From an uncultured Kineothrix sp. (lineage in GTDB: Bacteria; Bacillota; Clostridia; Lachnospirales; Lachnospiraceae): a DNA stretch of 44,830 nucleotides. The stretch covers positions 1-44,830 of the forward strand of contig CAJUMD010000013.1 in NCBI GenBank assembly GCA_910587275.1, given 5' to 3'. Below are positions 35,279 to 42,892 of this stretch, piece after piece. The position numbers and the translations under genes are program-made. Position 1 is the stretch's first letter. Every line of letters begins with the position of its first letter. The notes under the pieces are model-generated. The model was not told the origin of the DNA and did not search any database. It worked only from the letters and a program-made list of their open reading frames with translations.

Positions 35279-35335
35279 AAGCAAGGATTAATGCATCTTC
35301 CATTAACGCACGACAGGTGCCGTCATACGGATTTT

Positions 35336-36298
35336 TCATGACATATTCACCACGTTCCTTTCCTCCCCCCGGCAAAACGCTTCGATATTCCGGTACGTTT
35401 CCTCCACCACACGCCTGCGGGCTTCGATGCTCGCCCAAGCCAAATGGGGCGTAATAATTAATTTGTTGCTGTCCGTAATCCTGCTTAACGGGTTGGAATC
35501 CTTCATCGGCTCCGTACCCGTAACGTCCAGTCCGGCGCCTGCAATAAGGTTCTCCGTAAGCGCCGTATACAACGCGCCGTCGTCCACCACCGGTCCCCTC
35601 GCCACGTTTATCAAGATTGCCGTTTCCTTCATTTTTTTCAGGGCATTCAAATCAATCAGATTCCTCGTCCTGTCGCTTAAAGGACAATGGATGGAAAGGA
35701 AATCCGATTCCGCCAGCAAAGTATCCCATTCCACCCGTTCATATTCCGTACAACTGCTTTTTCCCGATGCCGAATAAAATATCACCCGGCATCCGAACGC
35801 TTCCGCTATCTGCGCCACTTTCCGCCCGATATTACCCATACCGATAATGCCCCACGTCTTTCCGTCCAACTCGGTAAACGGAAGGTCAAAATTGGAAAAT
35901 CTGGACTGTGCCGCATATTCCCCCGACTTCACGTAATGGTCGTAATGGTTCAGCTTTTCCAAAATATAAAAACAGAGAGCAAACGTATGCTGGGCAACTG
36001 CCGCCGTGGAATAATTCACCACATTCGCCACTTTTATCCCCCTGCTCCGGCAGTACTCCAAATCCACATTGTCGTATCCCGTGGCAAATTCACAGATCAG
36101 CTTCACACCAGCCGCATCCTTCAATGTCTCCCCGTTCAGCGGGGATTTGTTGGCAATAATAATTTCCGCGTCCCGTACCCGTTCCCCCACTTCACCGGCC
36201 GCCGTATTGGAATAAGCCGTTACTTCCCCCAGCTTCCCCAAACATTCCACCGAAACATCCTGCCCTACGCTGTCCCTCTCCAAAATCACAATTTTCAT
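35336..36298 (-). CDS. D-2-hydroxyacid dehydrogenase
   Basis: A 320-residue NAD(P)-dependent oxidoreductase interconverting 2-oxoacids and D-2-hydroxyacids. The Rossmann nucleotide motif is 'WGIIGMGNIGRKVAQIAEAF' near residues 145-165. Catalytic residues are Arg in 'ILINVARGPVVDDGAL', Glu in 'GAGLDVTGTEPM' and His in 'LIITPHLAWAS'. The substrate could be hydroxypyruvate, glyoxylate or another 2-oxoacid; 'FATGYDNVDLEYCRSRGI' resembles the hydroxypyruvate/glyoxylate reductase group. ATG 36298 follows AGGAGGAGATGCGGA; upstream in-frame starts (to 36367) would run through this binding site. It is a single gene beside the uronate operon but separated from it by a terminator. Confidence 0.94.
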   Translation of the reverse strand: MKIVILERDSVGQDVSVECLGKLGEVTAYSNTAAGEVGERVRDAEIIIANKSPLNGETLKDAAGVKLICEFATGYDNVDLEYCRSRGIKVANVVNYSTAAVAQHTFALCFYILEKLNHYDHYVKSGEYAAQSRFSNFDLPFTELDGKTWGIIGMGNIGRKVAQIAEAFGCRVIFYSASGKSSCTEYERVEWDTLLAESDFLSIHCPLSDRTRNLIDLNALKKMKETAILINVARGPVVDDGALYTALTENLIAGAGLDVTGTEPMKDSNPLSRITDSNKLIITPHLAWASIEARRRVVEETYRNIEAFCRGEERNVVNMS

Positions 36299-36466
36299 TC
36301 CGCATCTCCTCCTGTCCATATTCCCCTGTATGTCCCCTACCTTCTTATGTCCTTGGCGACACTTCATCCCAATCCGTAATGCCGTCCATCGAAGTAAGCC
36401 AATTCAACGCATAATGCCATAAAATATCATTCATATTTTATCAGACCACTGCCCGATAAGCAACAA

Positions 36467-36494
36467 GAAACCGCCGGCATATACCGGCGGTTTC
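36467..36494 (-). terminator. Terminator of the kdu/eda operon
   Basis: A perfect 11-bp stem (GAAACCGCCGG, 36494-36484 with 36477-36467 on the minus strand) and a 6-base loop, followed by TTGTTG. It lies 25 bases after the eda stop. Confidence 0.82.
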
Positions 36495-36518
36495 CTTACA
36501 GGAAATATCATAAAACCA

Positions 36519-37481
36519 CTATTTCTGAACAAGATGAACGGCAAACCCGCCAATCTCATCCTTCAGGTAAATAGCCTTCAAATTACCCTTATCATCTTTC
36601 TTCGCCGTATCCTCATCGAATACCACGCCCTGTCTTTCCAAATGGTAAACGGCCCGTTCAATATAATTGGTACCGATGGCAATATGCCCGTTCGCCCCAA
36701 GGTAAGGCGTCTTCATTACTTCCACGGCGGTACCTGCGAAAATGGAACTGCCGCCCGCCTTTTTCGTCATACCGAAAATGGCTTCAAAAGTACCTGCCGT
36801 CTGATCCGCGGAATCTTCATCCGGCGCATTGATGCCCACATGCCTTAATTCAAAGCCGAGCATCTTGTTCACCGCTTCCCTCGTCAGCGCTTCGATTTCA
36901 TCGAACTTACCCGCCGATACCAAATCTTTCTTCACCATCCAGCTTCCGCCGCATGCCACAATTTTATTAAAATCCAAATAATCTTTCAGGTTGTTGGCAT
37001 TCACGCCGCCGGTAGGCATAAACTTCATTTTTGTATAGGGAGCACTCATCGCTTTAATCATATTGATGCCGCCTGCCTGCTCTGCCGGGAAGAATTTCAC
37101 CACTTCCAGTCCCAGCTCAATCGCCGCTTCCACATCGCTGGGATTGGCGGTTCCAGGGAGGATTGGAACGTTTTTCCCCAAACAGTAAGAAACTACTTTC
37201 GGGTTTAAGCCGGGGCTTACGATGAATTTCGCGCCTGCCCCGATGGCACGGTCAACCTGCTCGGTGGTCAGAACCGTTCCCGCACCAACCAGCATTTCGG
37301 GAAATTCCGTTGCCATGACACGGATGGATTCTTCCGCCGCATCCGTACGGAACGTCACTTCCGCACAGGGAAGTCCGCCTTTACACAATGCTTCCGCCAA
37401 CGGTTTTGCATCCTTTACATCATCCAGCGCGATTACCGGTACGATACCAATTTTACTGATTTCTTCTACTATCGGATTCAT
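36519..37481 (-). CDS. eda: KDPG/KHG aldolase fused to a VOC (glyoxalase-like) domain
   Basis: A 320-residue two-domain protein. Residues 1 to about 207 are the class I aldolase that splits 2-keto-3-deoxy-6-phosphogluconate into pyruvate and glyceraldehyde-3-phosphate. Motifs are the Glu in 'CAEVTFRTDAAEESI', 'MLVGAGTVLTTEQ', the Schiff-base Lys in 'EVVKFFPAEQAGG' (about residue 129) and 'KFMPTGGVNANNL'. Residues about 210-320 resemble a vicinal-oxygen-chelate domain ('LRHVGINAPDEDSADQTAGT', 'HIAIGTNYIERAVYHLERQG', 'FAVHLVQK'). Ordinary Eda has about 205-215 residues. The extra domain may bind or modify a pathway intermediate; this is not known. The gene is last in the kduI-kduD-isomerase-eda operon. 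Confidence 0.93.
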   Translation of the reverse strand: MNPIVEEISKIGIVPVIALDDVKDAKPLAEALCKGGLPCAEVTFRTDAAEESIRVMATEFPEMLVGAGTVLTTEQVDRAIGAGAKFIVSPGLNPKVVSYCLGKNVPILPGTANPSDVEAAIELGLEVVKFFPAEQAGGINMIKAMSAPYTKMKFMPTGGVNANNLKDYLDFNKIVACGGSWMVKKDLVSAGKFDEIEALTREAVNKMLGFELRHVGINAPDEDSADQTAGTFEAIFGMTKKAGGSSIFAGTAVEVMKTPYLGANGHIAIGTNYIERAVYHLERQGVVFDEDTAKKDDKGNLKAIYLKDEIGGFAVHLVQK

Positions 37482-37588
37482 TCTCTCATCCTTTCTGGTC
37501 TCTGCTTTTTCCGCTTCCTTGATTCCGTCTGAATTCTGTTTTCACTTCATTTTTTCCGTTTTATCCGTTTTCCTGCCGTTTACCGGTT

Positions 37589-38230
37589 TTATCCTTCCAG
37601 GATTTCTTTCACACAGGCTGCCATTTTATCGCATTTGCAGTTGGCAAAGAAATATTCTTTGAATTTATCGCCTGCCAAAGCGCCTTTCACCAGTTCCCTG
37701 TCCAGATTCTTCAGGATGCTTTCCATATCCTGGTGCGTTACCTTCTTCACTTCATCGAGAATCTTCTTATTCCTCTGTTCCGGTACTGCCCTTTCCTTCG
37801 GATAGCCCTGTCCGCTTTCGCCCGTAAACAGTTTCTCGAAAATATAGGTGAGATTCAGCTCAGCGCCCCATCCGAATCCCTTTGCAAAAGGAAGCGCAAT
37901 GGCATTGCCGTCGTTAATCTGTGCAAACATATAAGCATCCGAAGGGTCCACGATGTGACCGCAGAGTACGCCGGGAAACGCATTGCATGCCAGCATGGCG
38001 CCTTCCCCCGTACCGCATCCCGTCACCACATAATCCGCCGCGCCGGAATTTAAAAGCACTGCGGCAAGAATCCCGTTCTGCACATACGTAAGCTGGTGCT
38101 CATCCTCCGCACTGTACATACCGTAATTAAATACCTCATGCCCCATCGGCTCCACAACTTTTTTCAGCGTATCGCATACCATTTCGTTTTTTGCCGCCTG
38201 GCTGTTCTCATGAATCAATGCTATTTTCAT
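37589..38230 (-). CDS. RpiB/LacA/LacB-family sugar-phosphate isomerase
   Basis: A 213-residue protein. The first 150 residues follow the RpiB/LacAB fold: 'KIALIHENSQAAKNEMVCDT', the catalytic-Cys-type motif 'DYVVTGCGTGEGAMLACNAF', and 'SDAYMFAQINDGNAIALPFA'. The C-terminal tail of about 60 residues is helical and cysteine-containing ('FFANCKCDKMAACVKEI'), which true RpiB lacks. The subfamily is regularly found next to kduI/kduD in pectin and uronate clusters; its precise reaction there is not known to me. ATG 38230 follows AAGGA at 7 bases; in-frame sequence up to 38308 lies in kduD. It starts 22 bases after the kduD stop. Confidence 0.88.
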   Translation of the reverse strand: MKIALIHENSQAAKNEMVCDTLKKVVEPMGHEVFNYGMYSAEDEHQLTYVQNGILAAVLLNSGAADYVVTGCGTGEGAMLACNAFPGVLCGHIVDPSDAYMFAQINDGNAIALPFAKGFGWGAELNLTYIFEKLFTGESGQGYPKERAVPEQRNKKILDEVKKVTHQDMESILKNLDRELVKGALAGDKFKEYFFANCKCDKMAACVKEILEG

Positions 38231-38252
38231 ATTATGTCCTTCTTTCCTTAAA

Positions 38253-39059
38253 TTACTGCGGCTGTTTGCCGATATAAGCGAGGATACCGCCGTCCACATA
38301 AAGAACATGTCCGTTTACGAAATCGGAAGCGTCGGAAGCAAGGAACACTGCAGGTCCCTGCAAATCTTCCGTTTCACCCCAGCGGGCTGCCGGTGTCTTC
38401 GCAATGATAAACTGGTCAAAAGGATGTTTGGAGCCATCCGGCTGCACTTCCCTGAGCGGAGCCGTCTGGGGTGTTGCAATATAGCCGGGTCCGATGCCGT
38501 TGCACTGGATGTTAAATTCGCCGTATTCGGATGCAATGTTCCTTGTCAGCATCTTTAAACCGCCCTTAGCTGCCGCATATGCGGATACGGTTTCACGTCC
38601 CAGCTCGCTCATCATGGAGCAGATGTTGATAATTTTTCCGTGGCCCTTTTTAATCATGCCGGGGATAACCGCTTTGGAAACGATGAACGGTGCATTCAAG
38701 TCAACGTCGATTACCTGACGGAACTCTGCTGCCGTCATTTCGCACATAGGTATACGTTTGATGATACCCGCATTGTTTACGAGGATGTCAACCACGCCCA
38801 CTTCTTTTTCAATCTGCGCCACCGTAGCCTGCACCTGTTCCTCGTTGGTTACGTCGCATACATAACCGTGCGCCTTAATGCCTTTTTCTTCATAAGCAGC
38901 GATGCCCTTATCTACCAGTTCCTGCTTAATGTCGTTAAATACGATGGTTGCGCCGGCTTCCGCATATGCGCTTGCAATCGCAAAACCGATTCCGTAGGAT
39001 GCCCCCGTTACCCATGCCACTTTGCCTTCCAGTGAAAACTTCTTCATAAAATCGCTCAT
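38253..39059 (-). CDS. kduD: 2-dehydro-3-deoxy-D-gluconate 5-dehydrogenase (KduD-like SDR)
   Basis: A 268-residue short-chain dehydrogenase reducing 2,5-diketo-3-deoxygluconate to 2-keto-3-deoxygluconate in unsaturated-uronate breakdown. The cofactor loop is 'VTGASYGIGFAIASAYAEAG', followed by 'DILVNNAGIIKRIPM' and the active-site Ser-Tyr-Lys ('INICSMMSELGRETVSAYAA' with 'YAAAKGG'). The C-terminus has 'NGHVLYVDGGILAYIGKQPQ'. Close relatives are annotated gluconate 5-dehydrogenase, but the neighbours kduI and eda support KduD. ATG 39059 follows AAGGAGAAGGAACG. It lies 52 bases after kduI. Confidence 0.93.
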   Translation of the reverse strand: MSDFMKKFSLEGKVAWVTGASYGIGFAIASAYAEAGATIVFNDIKQELVDKGIAAYEEKGIKAHGYVCDVTNEEQVQATVAQIEKEVGVVDILVNNAGIIKRIPMCEMTAAEFRQVIDVDLNAPFIVSKAVIPGMIKKGHGKIINICSMMSELGRETVSAYAAAKGGLKMLTRNIASEYGEFNIQCNGIGPGYIATPQTAPLREVQPDGSKHPFDQFIIAKTPAARWGETEDLQGPAVFLASDASDFVNGHVLYVDGGILAYIGKQPQ

Positions 39060-39111
39060 CGTTCCTTCTCCTTCTCGTTTTTATTTTTCTAATTATTCGT
39101 CAATTGCCAAA

Positions 39112-39975
39112 CTACATTAAATCCTTCATAGCCACGCCGTCCATGTCGTCAAAGTCCTGGTTTTCCCCAACCATACCCCAAATAAAGGTATAAGCCCTGG
39201 AACCGCAGCCCGAATGGATGGACCAGCTCGGTGAAATAACCGCTTCCTCATTCCTCATTACGATATGCCTTGTTTCATCCGGTTCCCCCATGTAATGCAT
39301 CACGAAGGCATCTTCCGGCATTTCAAAATAAAGATACACTTCCATGCGTCTGTCATGGGTGTGGCAGGGCATGGTATTCCATACGCTTCCCGGCTCCAGT
39401 TTCGTCATCCCCATAACCAACTGGCAGCTTTCCACCTGTCCCGGAAGGATGTACTTGCAGATTACCCTGTGGTTTGCATCCTCCAGGGAGCCGAGTTCCA
39501 CTTTATTCCCATCCTTCACGATAACCACACCGTCTTCCGGCGTACCGTCCGGTTTAATCAGGACCGTTGGATACGTCTTATGCGCCGGGGCGCTGTTGAT
39601 ATAGAATTTCGCCGGCTCGGAGCCGTCTTTGCTTTCAAAGCTGATATCCTTCGCACCCATTCCGATGTACATCCCTTCTTTGAAAGCCACGTCGTATTTC
39701 TTCCCGTCGATGGTAATGATGCCTGCTCCGCCGATATTAATCACACCCATTTCCCTTCTCTGCAGGAAATATTCCGCACGCAGCTCATCGCCTGCGGTCA
39801 ATACCAGCGCCTTGGATACCGGTGTCGCCGCTCCCGTAATGATGCGGTCAATATGGCTGTATACCAGTTTAATCTCATCCGCCGTAAATAACCCCTGAAT
39901 CAGAAATTCTTCCCTCAGTCTCTCGGTGGTATAGTGCTTCACGTCCCTGGGTGAAGCCGCTGTCCTAAGTTCCAC
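39112..39975 (-). CDS. kduI: 5-keto-4-deoxyuronate isomerase KduI
   Basis: A 287-residue zinc isomerase converting 5-keto-4-deoxyuronate, the spontaneous product of unsaturated uronic acids, into 2,5-diketo-3-deoxygluconate. The cupin-type metal ligands are seen in 'MPCHTHDRRMEVYLYFEMPE' (two His and Glu, near residues 200-210) and the fourth His in 'SPSWSIHSGCGSRAY', near residue 252. Length and the ending 'MDGVAMKDLM' match the family. The start is GTG 39975, with GGAAGG upstream; no ATG fits. It is the first gene of the uronate operon, divergent from an AraC regulator. Confidence 0.96.
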   Translation of the reverse strand: MELRTAASPRDVKHYTTERLREEFLIQGLFTADEIKLVYSHIDRIITGAATPVSKALVLTAGDELRAEYFLQRREMGVINIGGAGIITIDGKKYDVAFKEGMYIGMGAKDISFESKDGSEPAKFYINSAPAHKTYPTVLIKPDGTPEDGVVIVKDGNKVELGSLEDANHRVICKYILPGQVESCQLVMGMTKLEPGSVWNTMPCHTHDRRMEVYLYFEMPEDAFVMHYMGEPDETRHIVMRNEEAVISPSWSIHSGCGSRAYTFIWGMVGENQDFDDMDGVAMKDLM

Positions 39976-40039
39976 TTGCCATCCCTTCCTTTCTGAAATA
40001 TCCTTCTTGGAAAATTTTATGAAATCCCTTTCTCTTATG

Positions 40040-40068
40040 ATGATATCATAACATATCAGTTATTCCAA
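40040..40068 (-). promoter_or_regulatory. Promoter of the kduI operon with palindrome over the -10
   Basis: TTGGAA (40068-40063), 17 bases, then TATCAT (40045-40040) on the minus strand, 65 bases before the GTG. A 10-bp palindrome ATGATATCAT (40040-40049) covers the -10. Confidence 0.6.
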
Positions 40069-40093
40069 TTCCTGTTTTATTTTTTCACAAATA

Positions 40094-40122
40094 TTGCAAA
40101 TTATGAACAGACGGTATATAAT
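40094..40122 (+). promoter_or_regulatory. Promoter of the AraC regulator gene
   Basis: TTGCAA (40094-40099), exactly 17 bases, TATAAT (40117-40122), 95 bases upstream of the ATG. A second candidate lies further on: TTGTAA (40135-40140), 17 bases, TAAGAT (40158-40163). Confidence 0.7.
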
Positions 40123-40217
40123 GGACTTACGGTGTTGTAATGTAAGCACTTTTATGATAAGATAACCAGTAAAATACATATCTTCTAATATGATTTAAGA
40201 AAGGAAATGGTAGATTT

Positions 40218-41075
40218 ATGAAAGAGTTTACATCATGCCGGCTGGCGACCCAGTACTGTATTGACAACAAATATTTTGCTGTTGCACACCTGTACAAGGA
40301 CGACAAACCCATGGATATGCACATACATGACTGTTATGAAATCTACTATTCCATATCGGGCGGAAAGCAGTTCTTAATCGATAACCGCTTCTATGATATT
40401 GAGCCGGGCGATATTTTCTTCATTAACCAGTATGAAAGCCACTATCTGACACAGGTGGACACTGGGGTGCATGAAAGAATCGTGATTTCCATTTTTCCCG
40501 ATTATCTCCAGTCGCTTTCCTCCCCGGACACGGATTTGAGCCATTGTTTCACCTATCGCGAGGACGGGGTGCCCCATAAACTCCATTTTGATGCGGAGAT
40601 GAGCAAACGCTTCATCTACCTGATACACAAGATTACGGACACCAACGGTTTCGGCAGCGACCTGACGGAACGGTGCGCCTTTACCGAGCTTATGGTATTC
40701 TTAAACAAAACCTTTTACCAAAACGGCCACAGCGTACCGGCGGAGATTACCGTCACCAACCACGCCCAGGTAGACGATATCCTGACCTACATCAACAGGC
40801 ACATTTCCGAAGAACTGACTTTGGATGCCTTATCCGCCCATTTTTACTTAAGCAGTTCCTACCTGTGCCGTATTTTTAAATCCACCACCGGCACCACCAT
40901 CAACAAATATATCACGGCGCGCCGGATTACCATTGCGAAAGCGCTTCTAAACGAAGGGTTTTCGGTGACGGAAGCATGTGAAAAATGTGGTTTTAACGAT
41001 TACAGCAATTTCCTGAAAGCATTTACAAAGGCAGTCGGGATATCACCGAAAAAATATGCGCAGTTTAACACGTGA
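40218..41075 (+). CDS. AraC-family transcriptional regulator
   Basis: A 285-residue regulator with an N-terminal cupin sensor ('HIHDCYEIYYSISGGKQFLI', 'DIEPGDIFFINQYESHYLT') and a C-terminal double helix-turn-helix. The first HTH is 'LTLDALSAHFYLSSSYLCRI', the second 'SVTEACEKCGFNDYSNFLKA' ending in 'FTKAVGISPKKYAQF'. Its position, divergent from kduI with promoters back to back, makes it the likely activator of the uronate operon, with a sugar acid or its derivative as ligand in the cupin pocket. ATG 40218 follows AAAGGAAATG. A terminator follows at 41161. Confidence 0.94.
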   Translation: MKEFTSCRLATQYCIDNKYFAVAHLYKDDKPMDMHIHDCYEIYYSISGGKQFLIDNRFYDIEPGDIFFINQYESHYLTQVDTGVHERIVISIFPDYLQSLSSPDTDLSHCFTYREDGVPHKLHFDAEMSKRFIYLIHKITDTNGFGSDLTERCAFTELMVFLNKTFYQNGHSVPAEITVTNHAQVDDILTYINRHISEELTLDALSAHFYLSSSYLCRIFKSTTGTTINKYITARRITIAKALLNEGFSVTEACEKCGFNDYSNFLKAFTKAVGISPKKYAQFNT

Positions 41076-41160
41076 GCCAATTATCAATACTTGCCGGCAA
41101 TAACGGGCATGTACACTGGAAATTATGAATAAAGAAATTATCTACGTATGGTAAACTGGC

Positions 41161-41186
41161 GGCAGGGAGAAATCCCTGCCTCTTTT
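41161..41186 (+). terminator. Terminator after the AraC gene
   Basis: A perfect 8-bp stem GGCAGGGA/TCCCTGCC with GAAA loop (41161-41180) and TCTTTT tail, 85 bases after the stop. Confidence 0.88.
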
Positions 41187-41240
41187 ATCGTCTTATTCAA
41201 ACCACTTATGGTGGATAGACGACCGACTGTTGAAAATTTA

Positions 41241-41269
41241 TTGAAAGCAATACCTCATTTTCATATAAT
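41241..41269 (+). promoter_or_regulatory. Promoter of the LytTR-DUF3021 operon
   Basis: TTGAAA (41241-41246), 17 bases, TATAAT (41264-41269), 26 bases before the ATG, which follows CAGGAGGGAG. Confidence 0.85.
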
Positions 41270-41295
41270 GACATTACAGACAGGAGGGAGTCAAA

Positions 41296-41736
41296 ATGCA
41301 AGTTGAGATAAAAATTGATAGTGCATATGTTGAACCGAAAATAATTATAATCACTGCCGCTATGACAGAAGATGTCAACATGATAGTAGACAAATTATCG
41401 AAGGAAACTCCGCAAATTATCTCTGGTAGCAAAAACGAAAAAATTGAAGTAATTGAACAGGAAGATTTGATTAGAGTTTATGCAAATGCAGGAAAAGTAT
41501 TTGTTGTTACAGATAAGGGCGAGTACACAACACGCCTTAGACTGTATGAAATGGAAGAACGATTAAATTCTAATCAATTTGTCCGCATTTCAAATTCTGA
41601 AATAATTAACTTCAAAAAGGTAAAAAACTTTGATTTGAGCTTTATGGGCACAATTTGTGTTGAATTTCTGAATGGGACAACAACTTATGTTTCAAGACGA
41701 TATGTTTCAAAAATCAAAACTATATTAGGCATATGA
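41296..41736 (+). CDS. LytTR-domain DNA-binding regulator
   Basis: A 146-residue regulator without a receiver domain. The N-terminal 45 residues form a small beta-rich segment; the LytTR domain covers about residues 48-146 ('IEVIEQEDLIRVYANAGKVF', 'TRLRLYEMEERLNSNQFVRI', 'SNSEIINFKKVKNFD', 'VSRRYVSKIKTILGI'). It forms an operon with the following DUF3021 membrane protein (ATG 10 bases after its stop). Such LytTR/DUF3021 pairs in Firmicutes usually regulate themselves and a nearby transporter; no such transporter is beside it here. Base composition is visibly richer in A+T than in neighbouring genes, which suggests a separate origin. Confidence 0.92.
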   Translation: MQVEIKIDSAYVEPKIIIITAAMTEDVNMIVDKLSKETPQIISGSKNEKIEVIEQEDLIRVYANAGKVFVVTDKGEYTTRLRLYEMEERLNSNQFVRISNSEIINFKKVKNFDLSFMGTICVEFLNGTTTYVSRRYVSKIKTILGI

Positions 41737-41746
41737 GGTGATAGGT

Positions 41747-42217
41747 ATGAAAAAAAAGATAGTTTTACGCAGCTTATTAGGTTTTCCGCTTGGACTGGCG
41801 ATGGGGTATATGATAACGATAATAATCTCTTTGGTATTTGCAGATGGATACTATTCTCCATGCGTACCTGAATTGACTACTACGATGGGAAGCGAAATCA
41901 ATGCAGTGTTATTTCAAGCATTTTTATGTGCAATATTAGGCTCTGGATTTGGTGCTGCATCCGTTATATGGGAAATGGAAGATTGGGGGCTTGTCAAGCA
42001 GACAGGAATTTATTTTTCATCTGTTTCGGTCATTATGATGCCAATAGCTTTTGTTACCCATTGGATGGAGCATAGTCTGAAAGGTATTTTAAGTTATTTT
42101 GGAATTTTCTTTATAATTTTTGCAGCAATATGGGTTATACAATATGCTATAGCTAAACGCAATGTCAAAAAAATGAACGATGTTTTATATAAGAAAATGT
42201 ACGGCAGAGATGAATAA
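41747..42217 (+). CDS. DUF3021 membrane protein
   Basis: A 156-residue membrane protein with four helices: 'SLLGFPLGLAMGYMITIIIS', a second near residues 50-72 ('FLCAILGSGFGAASVIWEME'), a third with 'IYFSSVSVIMMPIAFVTHWM' and a fourth 'GILSYFGIFFIIFAAIWVIQ'. The pattern 'GAASVIWEMEDWGLVKQT' is diagnostic for DUF3021. It probably works with the upstream LytTR protein, perhaps holding it at the membrane in the absence of a signal, as proposed for comparable pairs. ATG 41747 follows GAGGTGAT; a GTG at 41738 is less likely. Confidence 0.9.
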   Translation: MKKKIVLRSLLGFPLGLAMGYMITIIISLVFADGYYSPCVPELTTTMGSEINAVLFQAFLCAILGSGFGAASVIWEMEDWGLVKQTGIYFSSVSVIMMPIAFVTHWMEHSLKGILSYFGIFFIIFAAIWVIQYAIAKRNVKKMNDVLYKKMYGRDE

Positions 42218-42289
42218 AAAGTGAATGGCTACTCTGTCCTGTCTGTGTATCCGCACTTCTAAAGGCTTACGCTCTTTGCCCTTGAAAAT

Positions 42290-42320
42290 ACAGGGATTTT
42301 AGAGGACTGAAAATCCCTGT
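42290..42320. terminator. Hairpin between DUF3021 and DUF2087 genes
   Basis: A perfect 11-bp stem ACAGGGATTTT/AAAATCCCTGT (42290-42300 with 42310-42320) with a 9-base loop in a gap between convergent genes. Tails are only moderately T-rich. The rest of 42218-42400 shows no gene. Confidence 0.6.
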
Positions 42321-42400
42321 CAACGCCATTAAAATAGTGATACAATTCAAAATATTGATATACTCCATGAAAGACTAATGAAACCTTGCGGCATTGCTGC

Positions 42401-42721
42401 CTAATCCTCTCTGATATATTCTGCATATGCCTTTCTCCAATCATTTTCCACCCAATACTCTGAGCCATCCCGAAGTCTTCCAATCAATTTATATTGATAC
42501 ATTTCCCTGCGGATTAACTCTATGTCACTAAATGCAATGTGTAACCTGATGATTTCGTTTACCTCTTTTTCCGTATATTTCCTGTTTACGTCCATTTGCT
42601 CTGTAATTTTTATAAGAGCCATAATCCTCAACGGTCTTTTAGATGGGTATTGTATTAACTTTCCGTTAGAATCATAATAGTTGCCCAGTTTTTTATTATA
42701 TAGTTGAATAGAATTTTCCAT
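42401..42721 (-). CDS. DUF2087 domain protein
   Basis: A 106-residue protein. Its C-terminal 75 residues match DUF2087: 'LIQYPSKRPLRIMALIKITE', 'NRKYTEKEVNEIIRLHIAFS', then 'IELIRREMYQYKLIGRLRDG' and 'SEYWVENDWRKAYAEYI'. The fold is a winged-helix-like DNA-binding module, often found with ArsR-type regulators or alone. ATG 42721 follows GGAGGGAG at 5 bases; the frame is open up to 42817 but that part runs into the GH43 terminator. It is A+T-rich like the LytTR pair. Its target is unknown. Confidence 0.85.
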   Translation of the reverse strand: MENSIQLYNKKLGNYYDSNGKLIQYPSKRPLRIMALIKITEQMDVNRKYTEKEVNEIIRLHIAFSDIELIRREMYQYKLIGRLRDGSEYWVENDWRKAYAEYIRED

Positions 42722-42817
42722 AATATCTCCCTCCGTAAAATCTCCGATTGCTATTTGATGTACCAGCCTGTTCTCCCTGCGCGGCGCCGGCTGCCCCTGC
42801 CGCGTCATAAAGGGCAT

Positions 42818-42865
42818 AAAAAACCGGCGTCTCCGTCCCCCCGGTAACGGAAAACGGAAACGCCG
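42818..42865 (-). terminator. Terminator of the GH43 gene
   Basis: On the minus strand CGGCGTTTCCGT (42865-42854) pairs with ACGGAGACGCCG (42836-42825, one G-T pair) and is followed by GTTTTTT. It ends 28 bases after the GH43 stop. Confidence 0.9.
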
Positions 42866-42892
42866 CTGCGCACATCATTATTTTTTTAACTA

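Noticed and set aside
9918..40049. ATGATATCAT palindrome present both near the small gene (9919-9928) and at the kduI promoter (40040-40049)
   Set aside because: Short, A+T-rich and self-complementary, so chance is likely; the two genes have no evident link.
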